Source: CALFCX01 sp964603025 (GTDB lineage Bacteria; Margulisbacteria; WOR-1; JAKLHX01). From it: a stretch of DNA of 9,435 nt. Location: contig CAZRTO010000050.1 in the NCBI GenBank assembly GCA_964603025.1, positions 1-9,435 on the forward strand, written 5' to 3'. Below are positions 1-4,772 of this stretch, in pieces. The notes below the pieces were generated by a model. That model saw only the letters and a list, made by a program, of their open reading frames with translations. It did no database searches and had not been told where the DNA came from. Numbering within the stretch: position 1 is the stretch's first letter; every line of letters starts with the position of its first letter. A program made the position numbers and the translations under genes.

Positions 1-31
1 AATTATAACACGCAGGCATACAATGTTTGAA

Positions 32-187
32 CAAAGCAACGGCCCGTAAGAGCCCTCAAAGGCCCATAAAGGCAGATAAGGCGTAGGACTAAAATGGCTT
101 AACAATGATTAGCCTTTTCAGCCTTCCGCCTTTTATCACTTTGTGGGCCTTTATGGGCCTTACTCTTTACGGGCCATTTCTTCTTTG
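32..187. repeat. Long imperfect palindrome (element A) downstream of HK1
   Basis: This gene-free stretch is an imperfect inverted repeat centred near 105. Its arms carry several copies of a unit resembling AAAGGCCCRTAAAGGC: left-arm copies begin near 41 and 59, and right-arm copies read as their complements near 144-159 and 166-175. The centre, 96-114, is itself a near-palindrome with GGCT and AGCC ends. A 35-base core at 96-130 matches the reverse complement of 6863-6897 (element B) at 33 of 35 positions. It begins about ten bases after the HK1 stop codon, so it would lie in the 3' end of that transcript. It could be a REP- or MITE-like palindromic repeat, a long-hairpin terminator, or a relic duplicated together with the kinase gene. 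The outer limits are approximate, set by the CAAAG/CTTTG ends. Nothing else is recognisable in 1-196. Confidence 0.75.
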
Positions 188-196
188 CCCCCTGCT

Positions 197-2317
197 TCAG
201 CGCTTCAGCTCCACCTTGACCGTCGTCCCGCCGCCGGGACCGCTGTCAAAAGTGACCGCGCCGCCCAAGGCCCTGACCGCCTGGTCGACAATGGACAGGC
301 CCAGCCCTATGCCGTGCTCTTTGGTGGTATAGAACGGCTCGAACATCCTTGAGCGCACCTGAGGCGGTATCCCCGGCCCGGTGTCTGAAACATATATCAT
401 TGTCCGGCCGCCTTCCTCAAGCGCCTTTATCTCCACCTTCCCGCCCTGGCCCGCGGCCTCTACCGCGTTCATCAGCAGGTTGAGCAGTATCTGCTTTAAG
501 CCGTTCTTGTCGGCCGATACTTCCAGCCCGTCGGGACACGACAAACCGATGCTTATGCCCTGTTTCCCCGCCGGCTCCTGCATCAGCGCCATGATATCTT
601 CCGCCGTTCTTTTCAGCGGGATATTCTCTATCTTCATCGGCGAAGGCCTGGAATATTCGAGCACGCCCTGCATGAGCAGCTTCATTTTTTCTGTCTCCGA
701 AAAAAGGACGCGGGACTGCGACAGAAGGAATTCCGGGTCGTTCTTTTTCTCGGGGAGCTGGTTTGAGAACCACTCTATGTACGAAAGCGCGCTCTGGGCT
801 TCTCCGGCCACTCCGGCTGTAGCCCTGCCGAGGTCGGCCAGCTTTTCAAGGCTCATCGACCGCTCTATTGTTTTGAGCTGGTCCTTGTAAAGCATGGCGT
901 TCTCTATGCTTATGGACACCTGGCCGGCCAGGTTCTCCAAAAGGTCTATGTCGCTACCGGAGAACGCGTCCTCGGATTTTTTCCTGTCGGCCGCCAGGAA
1001 CGCGATCAGGCGGTATTCTTTTTTCTTTGAGATGCTGGGCACGGCTATGACGGCGCCCAGGGACTTCATGTCCGAGAGCACCTTTCGGGCCCCTTCTTTG
1101 TCGCCGGCCTCGTCCTTTTTTACCCGCCTGGTCTTGTCTGACTGGAACTGCAGCTCTTCGGCCACTATCAGGCACCCCGTCTGCTTCATCCGCGATATCA
1201 TGGCGGCGCCCGGCTCAACTGACGTTCCTTTAAGGGAGGCCATCGTGCCGCGGGCGTCCTCGCAGATATAGAGGTCTTTTTCTTCGCTGTAGATAAAGCA
1301 GGCCGAGCCGAACAGTTTGAACGTCTGCATCGCCGCGCGCGAGATATACTCGGCCAGTTCTTTCGTCTTCATCAGTTTTTTCACGCCGTCGGAGAATTTG
1401 TGCGCTATCTTGTCGCCCTCGTATTTGGCCTTGAAAAAGTTCCTGTCTATGAACTCCTGCAGGCGGTTCTTGATCGGCTGGAACAACAAAGCAAGGATGA
1501 ATATCGCCGGCAGCATGAACCAGAGCACGTTGAACCCGGGGATCCGGTTAAACAGGAAGTTGGACGTGTATATCGCCATCACGTAAAGCCCAGTCACGAC
1601 CGTCGTGGTAGCGGTATAGAGGAGGCCTTTTTTTACGATGACATCAATATCCATAAGACGATAGCGTGTTATGGAATAAGCCATGACAAATCCATAAACG
1701 ACATTAAGCCAATTGTCTATTGGTGGAATTAACAGATCAAATGTCATCATAAAATAAGTAAGCGCTGCAACGACTATTATCACAATGGCAAGCAACAAAT
1801 ATTGGGATTGCAATTTCCGTGCTGCTGAAGAGCCATGCATTACGGAATAAAAAGCTCTAGATATGGTCAGATAACCGCACCAACATAAAAGCGCAATAAA
1901 AAGGTAATATAGCGGCCCTGGAATCGTTATATATCTAACACCGTAATACGACCTTATTCCCGGAGAATAAAGATCAGTAAAAACAAAGGCTGCCAATAGT
2001 AGGGCCATGCCGTAGTTAGCAAGTAATATCCTTTTCTCTTTTTCATCTATCCCCAATATCGCAAATATAATATGCGCAAAAGCGGCCGGGCTAAATACTG
2101 CGAAGACGTTCAATAATTTATCCCACATCAACAAGAACGCCATATTGTGCGTAATATTGCTTTCACCAAAACACCCGAAAAGCCACAATGCGATCACTCC
2201 ATTAGAAAAGAAAAATATTCTGAAGATTTTGTTGGCCGGGTTCCTCAAAAACACAAAAAGCCCCGTAAGAAATATGGTAATCGAGGCGAAAAGAGGAGAA
2301 ATCGTATAAATATTCAC
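197..2317 (-). CDS. Multi-TM/GAF sensor histidine kinase lacking the phosphoacceptor His (HK1)
   Basis: This is a 706-residue membrane histidine kinase. The N-terminal half (about 1-285) has roughly nine hydrophobic segments, resembling the N-terminal 7TM region of histidine kinases plus two more spans, with a conserved RYRLM motif at 218-222. A GAF-like domain (about 310-475) carries a charged insertion near 391-418 that HK2 lacks. It is followed by a helical linker, a DHp-like region (about 490-556) and a HATPase domain (about 595-705) with N-box NLLMNAVEA, DTGPGI (D645) and GLGLSIV. The H-box is degenerate: Gly505 (codon 803-805) replaces the histidine, giving GVAGEAQSA where HK2 reads GVAHEAKNA. 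ATP binding therefore looks intact but canonical autophosphorylation is not expected. The GTG start overlaps the reductase stop as GTGA; a start at Met59 would remove membrane spans. The first ~230 codons are AT-richer than the rest. There is no receiver domain. The ligand is unknown. Confidence 0.9.
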   Translation of the reverse strand: MNIYTISPLFASITIFLTGLFVFLRNPANKIFRIFFFSNGVIALWLFGCFGESNITHNMAFLLMWDKLLNVFAVFSPAAFAHIIFAILGIDEKEKRILLANYGMALLLAAFVFTDLYSPGIRSYYGVRYITIPGPLYYLFIALLCWCGYLTISRAFYSVMHGSSAARKLQSQYLLLAIVIIVVAALTYFMMTFDLLIPPIDNWLNVVYGFVMAYSITRYRLMDIDVIVKKGLLYTATTTVVTGLYVMAIYTSNFLFNRIPGFNVLWFMLPAIFILALLFQPIKNRLQEFIDRNFFKAKYEGDKIAHKFSDGVKKLMKTKELAEYISRAAMQTFKLFGSACFIYSEEKDLYICEDARGTMASLKGTSVEPGAAMISRMKQTGCLIVAEELQFQSDKTRRVKKDEAGDKEGARKVLSDMKSLGAVIAVPSISKKKEYRLIAFLAADRKKSEDAFSGSDIDLLENLAGQVSISIENAMLYKDQLKTIERSMSLEKLADLGRATAGVAGEAQSALSYIEWFSNQLPEKKNDPEFLLSQSRVLFSETEKMKLLMQGVLEYSRPSPMKIENIPLKRTAEDIMALMQEPAGKQGISIGLSCPDGLEVSADKNGLKQILLNLLMNAVEAAGQGGKVEIKALEEGGRTMIYVSDTGPGIPPQVRSRMFEPFYTTKEHGIGLGLSIVDQAVRALGGAVTFDSGPGGGTTVKVELKR

Positions 2318-3408
2318 TTCAATCTACCAGAAATAACCCCTATTTGTTTAATATCCGAGTCTTTGACTTTTTCACCAAAGCTTTTGAATTCGCTCAGTTT
2401 AAATCCATGCTTATCCCCAAGCTTCTTTATCTCCCTAACCTTGTTTAAATCCAACCCTCTACCAATAGTATAGTTCTCGATCCTATTTTCGAAAGTCAGA
2501 ATCATTGTCTCGCTCAAACACGCATAAGCCGTGCTTTCAGGGAGTCCTATATCTATATCTGTTTTCATCTTGCCTGGCGGTTCTATTAATCCTCCGTCTA
2601 TGACAAGAACATCTTTCCTCTTAGTTTTTGATTGATAAGATACATTCCTCGGCGTAGCAACATCGCAAACCACAGCACCAGACTTTAGATCCTCAACATC
2701 AATCAAAGTCAGCGGAAAACTTGTAGCTGTTATAACTACATCTGCATCTTTAACAGACTGTTTTACGTTTTGGTGTATTTCCACTGTAGACTTATAAAGC
2801 TCGTTAAGGTCGGCGCTCAGAGCTTTTAATCTTCGGATATTCCTTGCAACTATATTTACATGTCGACATCTGTCCGCAAAATAGTGCGCGCAGGCGCTGC
2901 CTATGGAACCCGTAGCCCCAATTACAGAGACTTTAGCGGCCTTAAGATCTATCCCCATTATTCCCGCTGCTTTTTCAGCCGCTTCTATCGTCATTGCAGC
3001 AGTATAGCTATTGCCCGTAGTAACTGCTATTTTAAGCTTTTTTGCAATCATTGTTCCTTGGTTGCCTATAACGGATGTTAATCCTCCTAGCCCTATTATC
3101 TTTGCACCGTTCTTTTGAGCAAGCAATCCGGCCTCGGCAATCCGCCTGATCACAAAAGACGAATCCATGGTCAGCATTTGGTCCGGGAGCAGATAGACCA
3201 AGATTATCTCTCCGTCGATTATCTCTCTGGTGCTTGCTGATTGAACTCCAGATATCTTCGAAGCAACGCATGGAGGTTTTTCCGCTAAGAGCTCTCTTAA
3301 TTTTTTTTCATCTATTTTTTTTAGCTCTGGATCCAATTTGTACAGCAGCTCTAAGGAAAGAGGATAGGCAATAAAAGCATATTTTTTTCGAGTGTTTGTA
3401 CTTTGCAT
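2314..3408 (-). CDS. Acyl-ACP reductase (AAR)-like NAD(P)H-dependent enzyme
   Basis: This 364-residue protein resembles the cyanobacterial long-chain acyl-ACP reductase along its length. Those enzymes reduce acyl-ACP to fatty aldehyde with NADPH through a cysteine thioester. Matching blocks, judged from memory of the family, are GLGGLTS (106-112), TTGNSYTA (130-137), the Rossmann loop GATGSIG (164-170), VIDGGLIE (269-276), YACLSETM (295-302), and a C-terminal GRG...KHGF segment. Cys297 falls where the catalytic cysteine of AAR lies (about residue 294 there). There is no signal peptide, so a cytosolic enzyme is expected. It is the first gene of a minus-strand operon and overlaps the HK1 start by 4 bases. 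The ATG at 3408 has only a weak AAAGAGA upstream. No aldehyde-deformylating oxygenase is present, so alkane synthesis is not indicated here. A shikimate-dehydrogenase-like label would reflect only the Rossmann fold. Whether its product is a signal is inference. Confidence 0.75.
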   Translation of the reverse strand: MQSTNTRKKYAFIAYPLSLELLYKLDPELKKIDEKKLRELLAEKPPCVASKISGVQSASTREIIDGEIILVYLLPDQMLTMDSSFVIRRIAEAGLLAQKNGAKIIGLGGLTSVIGNQGTMIAKKLKIAVTTGNSYTAAMTIEAAEKAAGIMGIDLKAAKVSVIGATGSIGSACAHYFADRCRHVNIVARNIRRLKALSADLNELYKSTVEIHQNVKQSVKDADVVITATSFPLTLIDVEDLKSGAVVCDVATPRNVSYQSKTKRKDVLVIDGGLIEPPGKMKTDIDIGLPESTAYACLSETMILTFENRIENYTIGRGLDLNKVREIKKLGDKHGFKLSEFKSFGEKVKDSDIKQIGVISGRLK

Positions 3409-3425
3409 TCTCTTTGATTAGATAC

Positions 3426-3454
3426 ATTCTAATTAAAACTGCCGATAAAATCAA
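3426..3454 (-). promoter_or_regulatory. Candidate sigma-70-type promoter for the reductase-HK1 operon
   Basis: Read on the minus strand, TTGATT (3449-3454) and TAGAAT (3426-3431) are separated by exactly 17 bases. They match the -35 and -10 consensus at 4 of 6 and 5 of 6 positions. Transcription would start near 3419, leaving a leader of only about ten bases before the ATG at 3408. That fits the absence of a strong ribosome binding site. This is pattern matching only, and AT-rich DNA produces such matches by chance. Confidence 0.45.
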
Positions 3455-3473
3455 GCAATAACGCTGCTATTTA

Positions 3474-3483
3474 TAGACAAAAA
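3474..3483 (-). promoter_or_regulatory. Shared motif TTTTTGTCTA upstream of the reductase operon
   Basis: Read toward the reductase gene, TTTTTGTCTA lies 65 bases before its ATG and about 20 bases upstream of the candidate -35 box. The identical ten-mer occurs on the other strand at 3699-3708, reading toward the methyltransferase. Placement in matching orientation before both divergent genes suggests a common regulator site, perhaps for the missing response regulator. The ten-mer is T-rich, so chance is possible. Confidence 0.3.
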
Positions 3484-3490
3484 TACTATT
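3479..3490 (+). repeat. 12-base direct repeat AAAAATACTATT, copy 1
   Basis: This perfect 12-base match recurs at 3727-3738. Copy 1 overlaps the motif TAGACAAAAA at 3474-3483. Both copies are confined to the divergent intergenic region. The role is unknown. Confidence 0.4.
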
Positions 3491-3537
3491 CTATGTTAAA
3501 CTTTTATCCAAAACAGAGACGATTTAGGCGGTTTCGA

Positions 3538-3558
3538 GAGCTAAAAAGCTCCTTTTTT
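3538..3558 (+). terminator. Weak intrinsic-terminator-like hairpin in the intergenic region
   Basis: GAGCT (3538-3542) and AGCTC (3547-3551) can form a 5-bp stem around an AAAA loop. They are followed at once by C and a run of six T. The stem is short for a terminator. It lies about 195 bases before the methyltransferase start, so if active it would end a short leader or small RNA from the plus strand, or attenuate a distal promoter. Confidence 0.25.
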
Positions 3559-3698
3559 ATGCGGTTGCTATAAAGAAGGTTGGTAATTACGCCAAACACG
3601 GTTAGCACAAGTCGAAACTATAGGCCTGCTCTCGCAAAAGGTCTTTCAACGGCCTCTTCAGGGGATCCCTCGCGCGGAAATCTGGATATAAACTACAC

Positions 3699-3708
3699 TT
3701 TTTGTCTA
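3699..3708 (+). promoter_or_regulatory. Shared motif TTTTTGTCTA upstream of the methyltransferase operon
   Basis: The ten-mer is identical to the one at 3474-3483 on the minus strand and lies 44 bases before the methyltransferase ATG. No convincing -35/-10 pair was found on the plus strand here. TACTAT at 3732-3737 could be a -10 box, but nothing like a -35 lies 16-18 bases upstream, which would suit an activator-dependent promoter. Confidence 0.3.
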
Positions 3709-3726
3709 AATTCTTGCTGTTTGCGA

Positions 3727-3738
3727 AAAAATACTATT
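3727..3738 (+). repeat. 12-base direct repeat AAAAATACTATT, copy 2
   Basis: This is identical to 3479-3490 and ends two bases before the ribosome binding site of the methyltransferase. A bound protein or RNA structure here could affect initiation, but nothing in the sequence proves that. Confidence 0.4.
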
Positions 3739-3740
3739 TC

Positions 3741-3748
3741 AGAGGAGG
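3741..3748 (+). promoter_or_regulatory. Strong ribosome binding site that fixes the methyltransferase start
   Basis: AGAGGAGG lies four bases before the ATG at 3753. It favours this start over the in-frame TTG at 3702, which has no comparable site and would add 17 residues with no match to the family. Confidence 0.8.
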
Positions 3749-3752
3749 TTTT

Positions 3753-4772
3753 ATGAACAAATCAAGTGTAACCGAAAATATAATATCCGTCTCTCCTGAC
3801 GACAAAAAATCTCAAATAATGGGGTTTTTCAATGAGATAGCTGAGAGCTATCATTCACTGACAAACTCCATTCTGAAAGAACTCCAGGATGGGGTAGAAA
3901 AAAATGATACAACTCAACAAAAGCTGAACAAAGCAACTAAATCCATAGTCGAAAAAGGGCACTCCTTAGTATCGTCTATAGAAAATTCAAAACTGGCTGC
4001 CCAAATAAAGAAGGAATTCAGAAGCCTGGTCAGCCCTTGGATGTTGAAAAGTTTAATAATGAAAAGGGCATTAGAAAAACCTCGTGGCTATCCGGGCGAC
4101 TATCAAATGTTGGAATACATATATAACAACGAACCCATTTCAGAAGGGATTGGATACTATTTCGACAGAGGATTTCTTGAAAGCGATCTTGTAAGGTCCG
4201 TAATAAATCGGAAAAACCTAACAAAAGAAGAAATAAAATCGCTTATAAAGTCCGGAAACAACCCAAAAATACTGAATTTGGCTTCGGGATCATGCAGAGA
4301 AATACGGGAAATGCTTGACGAAGGCATAAAAGAGAGTTTTTCCCTAACATGCCTTGATCAAGACGAGGAAGCCATTGCATTTTCTCAAAATGCTTTAAAA
4401 GACTCTATTGATGCAACCTTCATAAAGGATGACATTTTCAACATAACAAAAGAGGATAGGAAATCATTGTTGAATGACAAAGACCTGATATATAGCATAG
4501 GGCTTATAGACTATCTACCGGACAGGATCTTAAAAAAGATAATAAAATCCATTTACGACAATCTAAAACCTGGGGCTGTTCTGCTGCTCTCTCACAAGGA
4601 TCATGGTGTGTACACCCCCATGAGAGAAGACTGGCTATCGGACTGGAGATTTATCCCCAGAGATGAGAAAAAAACGATCTCCCTGCTTAACGATTGCGGG
4701 ATAGACAACAAAAAAATAAAGATTTTTAGAGAGGCTACAAAAATAATATTTTTCATGAAGATCAAAAAATGA
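3753..4772 (+). CDS. PhcB-like SAM-dependent methyltransferase (fatty-acid methyl ester type)
   Basis: Starting at the ATG behind AGAGGAGG, this encodes 339 residues. The N-terminal region (about 1-135) ends in KPRGYPGDY (109-117). That motif is typical of proteins annotated as extracellular-factor or 3-hydroxypalmitate methyl ester biosynthesis enzymes, whose characterised member is Ralstonia PhcB. A class I methyltransferase core follows: a motif I variant LASGSCREI (176-184), the acidic ribose-binding strand LTCLDQDEEA (about 199-207), and IGLIDYLPD (249-257), then strands ending in HKDHGVYTP. It has no signal peptide or membrane span, so it is probably cytosolic. By analogy it would methylate a fatty acyl carboxylate to make a diffusible ester. 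The actual substrate cannot be read from sequence. It overlaps HK2 by 4 bases (ATGA), a pairing similar to phcB with phcS. The gene is very AT-rich; 17 of 60 bases in 4201-4260 are G or C, unlike the fab genes. Confidence 0.8.
   Translation: MNKSSVTENIISVSPDDKKSQIMGFFNEIAESYHSLTNSILKELQDGVEKNDTTQQKLNKATKSIVEKGHSLVSSIENSKLAAQIKKEFRSLVSPWMLKSLIMKRALEKPRGYPGDYQMLEYIYNNEPISEGIGYYFDRGFLESDLVRSVINRKNLTKEEIKSLIKSGNNPKILNLASGSCREIREMLDEGIKESFSLTCLDQDEEAIAFSQNALKDSIDATFIKDDIFNITKEDRKSLLNDKDLIYSIGLIDYLPDRILKKIIKSIYDNLKPGAVLLLSHKDHGVYTPMREDWLSDWRFIPRDEKKTISLLNDCGIDNKKIKIFREATKIIFFMKIKK

Larger units (their letters stand above)
3409..3752. other. Divergent intergenic region with AT-rich flanks and a GC-richer middle
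   Basis: This 344-base gap separates the two divergent operons. Both flanks are AT-rich and carry the shared motifs listed separately. The middle (roughly 3515-3690) is GC-richer; 29 of 60 bases in 3601-3660 are G or C. Read in the frame of the downstream gene, it gives a broken reading with two stops that includes AIKKVGNYAK. This faintly resembles the helix-turn-helix start of IS481-type transposases, but the match is too short to call a pseudogene. The region could instead encode a small RNA. No tRNA, riboswitch or intact small gene was recognised. Confidence 0.5.

Noticed and set aside
32..187. A CRISPR array, suggested by repeated GGCCC-rich units
   Set aside because: The units are short, irregular, palindromically arranged and without equal spacers; no cas genes are present.
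105..352. Short plus-strand frames crossing element A and the end of HK1
   Set aside because: They read through the palindrome and antisense to the kinase, with no ribosome binding site or domain.
2314..3408. Calling the reductase a shikimate dehydrogenase
   Set aside because: Only the Rossmann loop fits. The flanking blocks and the YACLSETM segment match acyl-ACP reductase much better.
3662..3669. GGGATCCC palindrome as an operator or attachment site
   Set aside because: An eight-base palindrome is easily found by chance, and nothing around it supports a site.
3687..3692. TATAAA as a -10 box for the methyltransferase
   Set aside because: No acceptable -35 sequence lies 16-18 bases upstream, so it was not listed.
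3702..3752. TTG at 3702 as the methyltransferase start
   Set aside because: AGAGGAGG directly before the ATG at 3753 is far better, and the extra 17 residues come from the region holding the shared regulatory motif.
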